Source: Welwitschia mirabilis (taxonomy: Eukaryota > Gnetophyta > Gnetopsida > Welwitschiales). From it: DNA of 51,082 bases. Positions 33,467-44,711 of the stretch are shown piece by piece. Under the pieces are notes generated by a model that saw only the letters and a program-made list of their open reading frames with translations, did not search any database and was not told the origin of the DNA. The position numbers and the translations under genes are program-made. Each line of letters begins with the position of its first letter. Position 1 is the first letter of the stretch. Location of the stretch: the NCBI GenBank assembly GCA_051453625.1, contig JBOZIK010000001.1, positions 24,815,481 through 24,866,562 on the forward strand, in the 5' to 3' direction.

Positions 33467-34370
33467 AAGCTAATAATATAATTGCACACAATAGACATTT
33501 GTATAGTTGGATTAACCTAAATGTCGTACACTTAGAAAAGACTTCTAAAAGAGAATATGAAAAATTGCTTTCATAAAAAGAAGAATAACATATTTTGGAA
33601 TTTTTCTGTATAAGAAATAAAATTAAACAATGCAAAGATGAAGATTGAATGCAATGCAATGTAATGAAATGAAATGCAATGTAATGAATCTAATTCTAAT
33701 GTAATGCATTAATTAAACTTTCAATCTACTATGACTAGATTGGTCCTTAAAATCTATTTCAATTACAAATTTATCCAACTTAAATTGAAATTAAGATAAG
33801 CTATAAGAAAGAACAATAAAACATTCAAAAATATTTCAATTCAATTAATTATTTTATTAATGAAATTGAATTACATTCATTTATGAAAACAACTCCTCAA
33901 TGGAAGATTCACTACCTAACACCAAGGTGGTCATCCTATAAGTAGGATGGATTTCCTTGCCTTCAACATTATTCAATCATCATAAGAATGTAGATGATAA
34001 AAGATGATTTGGACTAGGATTTGAAAGGGTCTATTTATAAGTTGGGATAGGTAGCTAAGGGGTGTGAAATGAAGAGGTACAAGTTAGATCCACCTTTTCA
34101 TAATGATGTAATTAACTTTACAAATTATTTTGACTATTATCCATCATATCATCCCCATGACATAGAGGACAACACTCCATCTACCAACTAATGCTCGACA
34201 CATGTTGAATATGCTGACTGTCATCTTAATTATCATCTCCATGACATAGTGAACTATTATACTTTATTGACTGTTGTTTCCTCTGTCATCTTTATGATAT
34301 GAAGGATGACCATAATATATTCATCAAATTGCTTTTGGTCCACCATCATTCAAAAATAGCTTCTTGCGTT
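33467..34370 (-). repeat. Ty3/gypsy LTR, copy B (cut by gaps)
   Basis: Starts inside the LTR at AAGCTAATAATATAATTGCA and runs past the point where copy A was cut, through CTCGACACATGTTGAATATG and ATTCATCAAATTGCTTTTGG near 34318, matching copy C. About 90 bases of its left end are in the preceding gap. Confidence 0.75.
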
Positions 34371-35293
34371 NNNNNNNNNNNNNNNNNNNNNNNNNNNNNN
34401 NNNNNNNNNNNNNNNNNNNNNNNNNNNNNNNNNNNNNNNNNNNNNNNNNNNNNNNNNNNNNNNNNNNNNNNNNNNNNNNNNNNNNNNNNNNNNNNNNNNN
34501 NNNNNNNNNNNNNNNNNNNNNNNNNNNNNNNNNNNNNNNNNNNNNNNNNNNNNNNNNNNNNNNNNNNNNNNNNNNNNNNNNNNNNNNNNNNNNNNNNNNN
34601 NNNNNNNNNNNNNNNNNNNNNNNNNNNNNNNNNNNNNNNNNNNNNNNNNNNNNNNNNNNNNNNNNNNNNNNNNNNNNNNNNNNNNNNNNNNNNNNNNNNN
34701 NNNNNNNNNNNNNNNNNNNNNNNNNNNNNNNNNNNNNNNNNNNNNNNNNNNNNNNNNNNNNNNNNNNNNNNNNNNNNNNNNNNNNNNNNNNNNNNNNNNN
34801 NNNNNNNNNNNNNNNNNNNNNNNNNNNNNNNNNNNNNNNNNNNNNNNNNNNNNNNNNNNNNNNNNNNNNNNNNNNNNNNNNNNNNNNNNNNNNNNNNNNN
34901 NNNNNNNNNNNNNNNNNNNNNNNNNNNNNNNNNNNNNNNNNNNNNNNNNNNNNNNNNNNNNNNNNNNNNNNNNNNNNNNNNNNNNNNNNNNNNNNNNNNN
35001 NNNNNNNNNNNNNNNNNNNNNNNNNNNNNNNNNNNNNNNNNNNNNNNNNNNNNNNNNNNNNNNNNNNNNNNNNNNNNNNNNNNNNNNNNNNNNNNNNNNN
35101 NNNNNNNNNNNNNNNNNNNNNNNNNNNNNNNNNNNNNNNNNNNNNNNNNNNNNNNNNNNNNNNNNNNNNNNNNNNNNNNNNNNNNNNNNNNNNNNNNNNN
35201 NNNNNNNNNNNNNNNNNNNNNNNNNNNNNNNNNNNNNNNNNNNNNNNNNNNNNNNNNNNNNNNNNNNNNNNNNNNNNNNNNNNNNNNNNNNNN
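34371..35293. other. Assembly gap (923 N)
   Basis: Run of N between LTR copy B and the region left of the integrase remnant. The inner edge of copy B and the polypurine tract would lie here. Confidence 0.95.
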
Positions 35294-36584
35294 GAGTTGT
35301 ATAAATCATGAAGTAAAGGTAAACTAGGATAAGATTTCATGATTGCAAGGTTAAGTGGCAGGAGAGGTTATGAAAAGAAAGATTGTTAAAGGAAAGGAAA
35401 GCATCAATACTATCATGCTAAAGAATGGTCAAGGTAGGGGTTAATTACATTTTATGTACAATAATTAAGTGATGAAAAATATAATAAGTAGACTAGAAAA
35501 GGATAATTTCAAAAAATTATTTTGGAAAAGGTGAGAAAAATGACTTTGAGAAAGCAAACAGATAAACTAAGATAAAACAAAAAGAAAAATGGACAAGATA
35601 AAACATAAAGAAGATTAACGTTGTGCCTAAAATTCAAATTTAGTAAAATTTCTTGGTAAAGGTTATAAAACTACTTGATATAGAAATGCATGATTCAATG
35701 TAGAACACCATAGAGTACCATTCGAAAGGGTAGTGATGATGATAATATCTAATGGTTATGTTTATCAAGGTAGTAAGTCATGTTTGGACTATAATTCAAT
35801 TCCTCTTCAGCTGTGACAACCATATTACTTTGATAAGATATCATTCAATGATCAATATAGTCATATGCTCTCAAAGTCTGTACCTCAGAGTGATGGGAAT
35901 TTTTAGTTAATGAGGTGTTAAACAACACCATTCATCATGATGAGGGAAGTGCAACCACTACTAAGAGAATAAAGACCTAGAAGCCAAAGCTAGATTATGA
36001 CCAATTAATCCTCTAATAGAGTTTTTATAGCTATCATATCATACTGCCAAAGGCCTCTCTTAGGAAAATTTGCTCTGATACGATTATGGTAATACATTAT
36101 GGTATAATTACAAGAGGGTAATTCATTTTTCTTTTTATTTCTTTTTTTTTATATTTTCCTCTTGCTTTTAATTTTTTCGTTCTTTTCCCTTGACTTAAAC
36201 TTCCAATTTTTGATAGCATTGATTAATCATTGAAATAATAAGGTAACAAAGTATATGATTGAAAACAAACATCAGATTAACATACTTGATATTTTTCCAT
36301 AAAATAATCAAAGCAATTGATTGTAGATATTAGAATATCTTGAGATTGACTGAATTCAATCTTTATCACATTAAAAACCAAAGTAAAGAATTACTTAATC
36401 ATGATAACACCTATGAAAGTTAAATAAAAGTCAAGTTAAAGATGATTAAGTAGTCTGATAACTTAAACAGGAAATAAAGCTAAGAAAGAATCTAGTAGAT
36501 GTTTGGAAAAGATCTTCCTTTTTGTAAAAGGATCTTCCAATATAATTGATTCTATCATGTTCAAGGTATAATAACAATCATCTA
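35294..36584. other. Spacer with possible nested element
   Basis: Mostly featureless AT-rich DNA. A candidate copia-type primer site lies at 36072-36083, and a T-rich stretch at about 36120-36180 would read as a purine-rich tract on the minus strand. Confidence 0.35.
36072..36083 (-). other. Candidate copia-type primer-binding site
   Basis: On the minus strand TCGTATCAGAGC differs by one base from TGGTATCAGAGC, the complement of the initiator-Met tRNA 3' end used by many plant LTR elements. If real, it marks a second element nested to the left of the gypsy integrase remnant. Confidence 0.35.
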
Positions 36585-36811
36585 CAGATGTATAAAGTTT
36601 CAACCTTTGTCCATTTACTTTTTGGGTTTCTTAAGTTTAAAGGTCAGAGATCTTATTATAGCCATTAGAATGTATTCTTTTCACATGATAAGGACTAATT
36701 CATTTAGAGGTTAACTTGTTATGTATAAGATGTACTCGATTATTATACAAAAGCACGAATTGATCTATGTCTATAAGTTTAATAATTTTGTCCTTGATTA
36801 CTAGCTTCATG
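36585..36811 (-). pseudogene. Ty3/gypsy integrase C-terminal remnant
   Basis: Minus-strand text: KLVIKDKIIKLIDIDQFVLL, then YNNRVHLIHNKLTSK, SPYHVKRIHSNGYNKISDL and, after two stops, ETQKVNGQRLKLY. Family members have [22 protein letters not shown]..V and KVNGQRLKHY here, so this is the last part of integrase, which joins element DNA to the chromosome. The zinc-binding and catalytic DDE domains are absent. Confidence 0.75.
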
Positions 36812-37700
36812 ACAAGATTAAGTAAGACTTTTTCTTGGAAAGGAGAAAGTTAAGGACTAATAATCAATGGCTTATTAGGATTGTTATTTGAAAAAATGTA
36901 TTTCAAGCCATGAGGTAAGTCTTTTAAGTTGAAGATCGTTTTCATCCTTCCTAGTTGTAGAACACCCATCTTGATGTAAAATATTTTAATGGATCTTACA
37001 TGTTGGATATTACGATAAAGTATGGGTTAAAAGTCCTCATGAAAATCATCATTGAAAGAGTGGTTTAAAAGATCTGGGTTAAGGTTGTAAGGATTGGAAG
37101 AGTTTAAAGATTTAAAAATAATAGAAGATTCTTCCTCATCCTCAAACAAGTTAGAGTTACATAATGAAAAGAGCCTTTCTTCTAAAGGATGATGTTGAAC
37201 TAACATGGATAACCTAAATTTTTCTTTTATGTATAATTCATCTTTCATATCTTTTTCAATGGCAACGAATAGTCTGATACTAAACTTCTTGTTGCTTATC
37301 TAACATTCCATCATCCCCATGTGAGGATTAATGATATAATGGACTATTGCACAAAAGGAGCTTCCTAAAAGTAGAGGGTATCTACTATTTTCTTCAACCT
37401 CTATGATGACCACATCTATAGGGTACAAAGCTTCTTCAATTTAAATTACTAAATATTTGATTATGGTAGGTTCAATCCTCCCTTTTAATCCAAGATTTTT
37501 ACAAATGTGCAAAGGTATAATATTGACACTTGATCCTATGTCTATTAAAGCTTTCTTTATTTTCTCATTTTCTTCCAAAATAATACCAATATTAGCTACT
37601 CATGGATCTTAAACTTAGAATATTTTTGAGAAACTAAGTTGAAAAGAGATTGTGTAATAAATACTTTATTTGGAATTATTCTTTTTTGTTTTCTTCTTAC
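36812..37700 (-). pseudogene. Ty3/gypsy aspartic protease and pre-RT linker remnant
   Basis: Minus strand. ALIDIGSSVNIIPLHICKNL at about 37493-37551 is a retropepsin active site; the family has D-S/T/L-G and here Asp-Ile-Gly (Asp codon 37540-37542). PLLLGSSFCAIVHYIINPHM near 37310-37370 is the second conserved protease segment (ILGR.F). After an acidic Ser/Asn-rich stretch (open frame 37027-37248), LKDLPHGLKYIFSNNNPNKP and LIISPQLSPFQEKVLLNLVM match the linker before reverse transcriptase (LP..LKYAFL, PVIIS..LS..QE). The frame then passes straight into integrase C-terminal text near 36811: reverse transcriptase, RNase H and most of integrase are deleted. Confidence 0.75.
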
Positions 37701-39157
37701 TAAGTCCTTCTAAATTTTATTGTACTTGGGGCTGACTTTAAGGATCTTTTAAGAGGGTTGATTAATAGTAACATCATTCTTAATTTATTTTAAATACTCA
37801 TCATAAGTTGGATTGTTGTTTAACATATCCAACCATGGGGTAGTATTCTCTTATGGATGTTGGTTGTTATTGTTGTTGAATTTAGAGTTGAGAGTAGGAG
37901 GGGAGTTCAGTTGGTTAAGAATTTCAATATCATCTTCTTAAGGTTCTTCCTCATCTTTGTGGATTTGAAATAGTTTGAGTCATAAGTGATCCTTGTGGCC
38001 TTTGATTTTCTAGCATGTTTTGTTGAAGAAGACCAATCAAATTTTCTAAGTTCTTATTTTGATTTTCTAGAATTTCTTTAGTAGTATATTATATCTTTTT
38101 AAGTTCTTCCATTATTTCTCTACAAGAGTCATTTCTGTTATAGTTAGAAAAATTAGGCTGAGAGTTATGATTTCTATATTTGTTATCAAACGAAGGTTGG
38201 AAAGATGTTAAAGATTTATTATTTCTTAGTGGATATTATTGGTTACCTCCGAAGTTGTTTAGCCTTTGATTGAATGCATAAACTTCATTAAATATGGCCT
38301 CTTTATAAGTTGATAAATCTGGGCATTCCTTGGTAGAGTGATAGATTTTATCACATATTTCACAATGGTTGAGCTGATTTAGCAATTTTGCATTAGTTAA
38401 AGCTTTTGTGTAACTCTTCAATATACTATTAAGATCAGTAAGGAGGGCATTAACCTTTGGTTTTTCTTCTTCATGTTGCACTATTTTCAAGTCTCTAAGC
38501 ATTTCACTTATAGTTCTAATATCTTTACATGTAGTTTTCGGCCAAATTTGACTTCTTTCTATAAGGTCTTCTAATAATTTCCAAGCACTATTTAAGGTTT
38601 AATTAAGTAAATCTCCACCACATGAAAAATATACCATTCATGTGGTTTGACTATTCAATCCACTATAGAAGTAATCAATAAGTTCTTATTTTGTAAACTC
38701 ATTCACCAAGTTGAATGACATTGCTACTAAGAATATTTCATATGTTGAAGAATAATCTTCATGAGGGTATTGTTGAAAATTTATTACTTCTTTTTTTCTT
38801 CTCATCATAAATATCTCATTCATGAATCATTTGATAAAAACTACTTGTAATTGATTCCATGACTTAATGCTTCTATGTGAAATGGTTTTAAGCCAATTTT
38901 TTACTTTACCTTTTAAGTAAGTGAAAAGATTATCATGTAGATCCTATCTAAAATTTTATTTTTCCCATTTCCTAAAGTAAGGATGAGTTGTTCAATCTCA
39001 ATTATGTGTTGGAATAAATCTTCATTAGATTCCCCCAGAAAAGGTATGATAGGCATTCAAGTTTTTTAACTCTATGTCATCTTCAAGGGGTAGGTTAAAT
39101 GGGTTTTGAAGTTCCCTCTTTTTTTCAGCTAACATATCCTTTAAAGTGATATTTAAA
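37701..39157 (-). pseudogene. Ty3/gypsy gag remnant, copy 1 (zinc knuckle intact)
   Basis: Minus strand. The retrotransposon coat protein, which packages element RNA. Beyond the capsid-type text with many stops, the 88-codon open frame at 38236-38502 contains CEICDKIYHSTKEC, a complete CX2CX4HX4C zinc knuckle at 38323-38364. Further on comes a Gln/Asn-rich coiled-coil-like stretch (ENQNKNLENLIGL) near 38020-38075. The 5' end is cut by the gap at 39158; the same region of copy 2 shows what is missing (about 17 codons to the Met). Confidence 0.75.
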
Positions 39158-39257
39158 NNNNNNNNNNNNNNNNNNNNNNNNNNNNNNNNNNNNNNNNNNN
39201 NNNNNNNNNNNNNNNNNNNNNNNNNNNNNNNNNNNNNNNNNNNNNNNNNNNNNNNNN
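39158..39257. other. Assembly gap (100 N, placeholder)
   Basis: Exactly 100 N. It separates the 5' end of gag copy 1 from the truncated 3' side of gag copy 2. Confidence 0.95.
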
Positions 39258-40432
39258 AGGAGGTTAATCAAATTTTCTAAGTTTTTATTCTGATTTTCTA
39301 AGATTTCATTGATGGTATCTTGTGTCTTTTTGAGCTTCTCCATCATTTCTCTATAAGAAACATTTTTATTGTAGTTGAAAAAATTTGGGCTAAAAGTTTT
39401 GACCTATATATTTATTATCAAATGAAGAGTGGAAAGATGTTGAAGGTCCATCATTTATTGGTAGATATTATTAATTGTATTTAAATTTGTTTGGCTTTTA
39501 ATTAAATACATAAATATCATTGAATATGGCCTCTCTACAAGTTGATAAAGTTGAATATTCCTTAGTAGAATGATATTTTTCATCATATGTTTCACAATGA
39601 TTGAGTTTATTTAGCAATTTTGCATTAGTTAAATCTTTTGTATAACTCTCTAATGTACTACTAATATCATTAAGTAGGGTTTTAACCTTTGGTTATTCTT
39701 CTTCATATTGTAGTTTTTTTGAGTCTCTAAGGAATTCACCTACAATTCTAGTACCTTTACATGAATTTTTTCATTAATTTTGACTTCTTACTATAAGGTA
39801 TTCTAATAAGTTTCAATAATTATCTAAGGTTACATTGAGTAAATCTCCACCACATGAAAAATATACCATTTGTCTAGTTTGACTATTCAATCCACTATAG
39901 AAGTGATTAATAAGTTCTTATTTTTCAAACTCATTCATTAGGTTGAATGACATGGTAATAAAAAATCTTTTATATGTTGAGGAATAATATTCATGGGGGT
40001 ATTGTTGAAAATTTGTTACTTCTTTTCTTCTTGTCATCATGATCATCTCATTCATGAATCATTTAATAAAGAATTTTTGTACATGATTCCATAACTTAAG
40101 ACTTCTATGTAAAATGGTTTTAAGCTAATTTTTTACTTTTCCTTTTAAGGTAAATGGAAGGATTATGATGTAAGTCCTATTTAAAATTTTATTTTTCCCA
40201 TTTCTTGGAGTAAGGATGAGTTGTTCAATATTGGCTATGTGTTAAAATGGGTCTTCATTAGGTTCTTTAGAAGGGGTAAGATAGGTATTTAAGTCTTTAA
40301 ATCTACATCATCTCTAGGGGATAGGTGAAATGGGTTTTGATGTTTCCTCTTTTTATTAGCTAACATATTCTTTAAAGTAATATTTAAATTAGAGGATCTT
40401 GATATTTTGAGTGAATATTTATTGGATGCCAT
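39258..40432 (-). pseudogene. Ty3/gypsy gag remnant, copy 2
   Basis: Minus strand, beginning with Met at 40430-40432 (MASNKYSLKISRSSNLNITL). It parallels copy 1 with an offset of about 1231 bp. The zinc knuckle region near 39555-39595 reads CETYDEKYHSTKEY: two of the three Cys have become Tyr (TGT/TGC to TAT), so it could not bind zinc. It ends at the gap in the coiled-coil-like stretch, without protease. Confidence 0.75.
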
Positions 40433-41151
40433 AGAGGTAAGAGTATTAGGATGATGAGGCCAAAGAAAAGAGGTAGGACTTTTAGTAGGACTTGGTTAAT
40501 TTTCAGAAATTTTCAAAGACCTAGGAGTATGTGAATAAGAAATAGTAAATGCAGAATAATCCTCTTATTCAATTAAAAAATTATAGTTTTCTTTCTCACC
40601 TTAAGTTTTTGAATTAAAGTACACCAAACCTTCTTTGATTACTTCATTAAGAAAATATTTCTCATGAGTGTATTTGCCTTTGTTTCTATTTACCATTACC
40701 TTATAAGATTAATTTATGTTAAACAAACTTCTTTAAATTCAAAGGTACAAGGAGTAGGATATGCCAAATTAATGTGATAATCACTTAGATCCCACGAAGT
40801 GCAAAGTGAGGCCAAGTTTGTTGCAAGTAATAATCAATGTGGTAATTTTCAAGATCACATGAAGTGTGAGGGATAGACCTAATAAATTGCTGAATTGAAA
40901 TATGAATTCTTCAAATTAAAATTACACTTGAAAGTAAGAAAGAAAGATTTCAATAAGTAGAAAATACAATTTTCAAGAAAAGAAATTAAAGTACACTCCA
41001 AATAAATAATTAAATAATTAGTTGTAAATCAAAAAGTAATTAATAAATTGCAAGTTGATCCAAGAAGATAAAATACAACACTACTCAAATAAATAATTTA
41101 AAATGAATTCAAAATACTTACTTGAGTAATGAAAATCTTCCTTTTGCTCTT
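40433..41151 (-). other. Gypsy leader between primer site and gag
   Basis: About 720 bases of untranslated leader on the minus strand, a usual length for this group. No open frame. Confidence 0.5.
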
Positions 41152-41172
41152 GAACCCAGTAATGATGCTAAA
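41152..41172 (-). other. Gypsy primer-binding site, decayed
   Basis: On the minus strand TTTAGCATCATTACTGGGTT directly follows the LTR end CACAACA. Athila/Tat-like plant gypsy elements have TTTGGCGCCGTTGCCGGGG here. Six of the seven differences are G-to-A or C-to-T, mostly at former CpG sites. This fixes the LTR boundary at 41173 and the orientation of the element. Confidence 0.75.
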
Positions 41173-42130
41173 TGTTGTGATGTGTATTTGTGCTTCTAAT
41201 TTTAATATTCCAAAGATTAAATATAACTTGCAAGATCTAAAAATCTAATAATCTAATTGCATATAATACACATTTATATAGTGGGATCACCCAAATGTTG
41301 TACGCTTAGAGAAGACTTCTAAAAGAGAATATGAAAAATTGATTTCATAAAGAGAAGAATAACTTATAAAGTACCACTTGANNNNNNNNNNNNNNNNNNN
41401 NNNNNNNNNNNNNNNNNNNNNNNNNNNNNNNNNNNNNNNNNNNNNNNNNNNNNNNNNNNNNNNNNNNNNNNNNNNNNNNNNNNNNNNNNNNNNNNNNNNN
41501 NNNNNNNNNNNNNNNNNNNNNNNNNNNNNNNNNNNNNNTTAAGATAATCTATAAGAAAAAATAATAAAACATTTAAAAATATTTCAATTCAATTAATAAT
41601 TTTATTAATGAAATTAAATTACATCCACTTACAAAAACAACTCCTCAAGAAAAGATTCACTGCCTAACACCAAGGTGGTTCTTCTTACAAGTAGGATGGA
41701 TCTCCTTATCCCCAACAATCTCCAATCATCACAAAAATGTAGATAACAAAAGATGATTTAGAATAGGTTATAAAAAGGTCTATTTATAGATTGAGATAAG
41801 TCACTAAGGGGTGTGAAATAAAGAGGTATTGATTAGATTCATCCTTTTATAACAATTTAATTAACTTTATAAATTATATTGATTATCGTCCATCATGTTG
41901 TCCCAACGACATAGAGGACGATACTCCATCTACCAACTAATTCTTGACACATGTCGAATATGCTGATTATCATTCTATTTTTCATCCTCATAACATAGTA
42001 TATGACCATAATTTATGGACTTTCGTTTCCTTTGTCTTCCCCACAACATGGAGGATGACCACAATATATTCATCAAATTGCTTTGGTCCATCATCATTAA
42101 AAAATTATTACATCTTTTGATCTGTATGGA
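41173..42130 (-). repeat. Ty3/gypsy 5' LTR, copy C (with internal gap)
   Basis: Begins on the plus strand with TGTTGTGATG, directly beside the primer-binding site. It aligns with copies A and B on both sides of a 157-N gap at 41382-41538. The right edge lies between about 42098 (GGTCCATCATCA) and 42130; no target duplication was found to fix it. Confidence 0.75.
41382..41538. other. Assembly gap (157 N)
   Basis: Run of N inside LTR copy C. Copies A and B carry roughly 190 bases at this place, so the size is plausible. Confidence 0.95.
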
Positions 42131-43019
42131 AGATTTGTCTAATTTGCATTAATCCCTGGAGAAACTAGTTAATATGACTTGAAAATGTACTCCACAAGTG
42201 TATTAAATAGGTCAAGTTGGTCTCGCAATAGGTATCATATGAAAGTTACCCTTAATAATAAAATACATAACTTAGGATATGATATTGAATTAAAAGTTAA
42301 GTAATTTAGTAAACTTTAAAAAAATAAAAAAACATTTTAATAATATGAAACCTATAAGAGTAAGTCTATGTTAATGTTCTATCTAATTAGAGTTGGATAT
42401 ATAGATGCACAAGTGGACACACACATACAAGTTGAAAAGTGCGTCATGTTCATACTAGCATTTACCAAGGAAGACGTGTGGTCTTTATGTCACCTAAAAT
42501 AAAGAGTGATGGTACCATGTTATGTTTATAAAAGCATGATATATATATATATATATAAAAAATACATATAATGTTGTTAAAGTATCCTATTTAAGGCACT
42601 AATTATTGGCATCATCATGGATTTAAGGTTCTATGATAGGTGATGTATCATTTGATCTTGTATATATAAGTTATTTTATTAATAGTTTTTAACATAGCTT
42701 GGAGAGATATCATCTCCAAGGCATGCCACGAGCATAAAATTAGAAAAAAGATAAGTCATCTCCTATGTGCATAAGTAGTATTATTTAAAAGGAAGTGTTC
42801 TCAAAGTTAATGCTTTATGTTCTTTATGGCCCCTAGTGAAAAATGTAAACTTAATGGTGATGCATTAAAATATGATTAATTCATCTCAAATGATATAAAT
42901 TCTAGACCTAAGTTCCATATCCTGGTAATTTTTAATCTTGTAGTAAAAATACACATTTATAATTATTAAGATAGTTTACCAAGGAATGTTTTATGTCCAT
43001 AATTTTAAAAAGGAGAAAT
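42131..43019. other. AT-rich sequence, nothing recognised
   Basis: No coding signal. A short (TA)n lies at about 42540-42557. Confidence 0.4.
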
Positions 43020-43099
43020 GCTAGTGAATGTTAGTAATTAGGTTAATAAGAATATTTTATTAATTCATTAATAATGATCCTTTGCTAAGGTCATATGCT

Positions 43100-43139
<40 letters not shown>
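43020..43139 (+). repeat. Dispersed repeat, copy 2, ending in (TA)n
   Basis: GAATGTTAGTAATTAGGTTAATAA and CCTTTGCTAAGGTCATATG match 29735-29805. A (TA)n microsatellite from about 43104 runs into the gap. The family appears to resume after the gap (GCTAAGCCCACTTGTACTAA near 43788-43807, like 29910-29930). Confidence 0.5.
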
Positions 43140-43745
43140 NNNNNNNNNNNNNNNNNNNNNNNNNNNNNNNNNNNNNNNNNNNNNNNNNNNNNNNNNNNNN
43201 NNNNNNNNNNNNNNNNNNNNNNNNNNNNNNNNNNNNNNNNNNNNNNNNNNNNNNNNNNNNNNNNNNNNNNNNNNNNNNNNNNNNNNNNNNNNNNNNNNNN
43301 NNNNNNNNNNNNNNNNNNNNNNNNNNNNNNNNNNNNNNNNNNNNNNNNNNNNNNNNNNNNNNNNNNNNNNNNNNNNNNNNNNNNNNNNNNNNNNNNNNNN
43401 NNNNNNNNNNNNNNNNNNNNNNNNNNNNNNNNNNNNNNNNNNNNNNNNNNNNNNNNNNNNNNNNNNNNNNNNNNNNNNNNNNNNNNNNNNNNNNNNNNNN
43501 NNNNNNNNNNNNNNNNNNNNNNNNNNNNNNNNNNNNNNNNNNNNNNNNNNNNNNNNNNNNNNNNNNNNNNNNNNNNNNNNNNNNNNNNNNNNNNNNNNNN
43601 NNNNNNNNNNNNNNNNNNNNNNNNNNNNNNNNNNNNNNNNNNNNNNNNNNNNNNNNNNNNNNNNNNNNNNNNNNNNNNNNNNNNNNNNNNNNNNNNNNNN
43701 NNNNNNNNNNNNNNNNNNNNNNNNNNNNNNNNNNNNNNNNNNNNN
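43140..43745. other. Assembly gap (606 N)
   Basis: Run of N starting in a (TA)n microsatellite. Confidence 0.95.
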
Positions 43746-44711
43746 TTGCTATCTCTACATATCACACAATACCTCATAATGCCATATGGCTAAGCCCACT
43801 TGTACTAATCTTATTTTTACTTTCACTAATAAATAGAATTATAGTTTTATAGGAGTTAATTATAGGCTTGATTTAATGTTCCTGTTGCTTTATTTTATCA
43901 TTAGATGAACCCCTTGCTACTTTTATAATATTGAATTATATCTCCAAACTTTTATTTCTGCAATTGTTAATTTGTAACTAAAGCCTCACATCTTTGGTAT
44001 CAACCATATTTTTCTTGTAAAAAAGTGACATTATTTTACTCTTAATTTAAGTTTGCTACAATACAATCACAAATCTGGAATTATTGCCAGGGGAGCATTT
44101 GGTGTTAAATATTTAGATAAGTTTAACATGTTTTTTTCAAATCCCTTTAGAATTTTCTATAATTCCTAAAATCATTGATACATGTTAGCCCTTACAAGTC
44201 AAGAAGTATAATAAGGATAGAAAGTTATACCTAATGTAAAGATGGTTAGATCTAGAGAAATTTATAGAAAGATTATAGTAAAAACTCTAAGAAAAACTAT
44301 AATTTAAAATGCCAATGGATATAACATTATAGTGATACTTAGTATCCTTTAAGAGAAAATTTAAATAAGTTAAGATCATACACAAGGAACCTTTTTCTTA
44401 AGTTTCCAAAAAATAGACTCTCTTAATATCCCAACTCTAAGGTCTCTCCCTTCTCCATTCTCAACCCCAACTTCCAAATCATTTTCTTCATCTTGCCACT
44501 TATTCTTATTTATATTAATTTCTTAATCCTCTAAGTTTAGCCCCTTACACTTTTACTAAAAATTAACATATTTATTACATTTTAACTTTTTTTTTTAAAA
44601 TGCACTATATTCCCCTTTTAAATAAAGCATATTATAACTTATTCCTAAATGCATGATAATTTCTACCTAAATAAAGAATATTTGTAACATCCTTGGTGAA
44701 CTATGGAAGGG
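43746..44711. other. AT-rich sequence upstream of copia gag
   Basis: Probably the leader or LTR side of the copia element that follows. No primer-binding site or gag start codon could be fixed. Confidence 0.35.
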
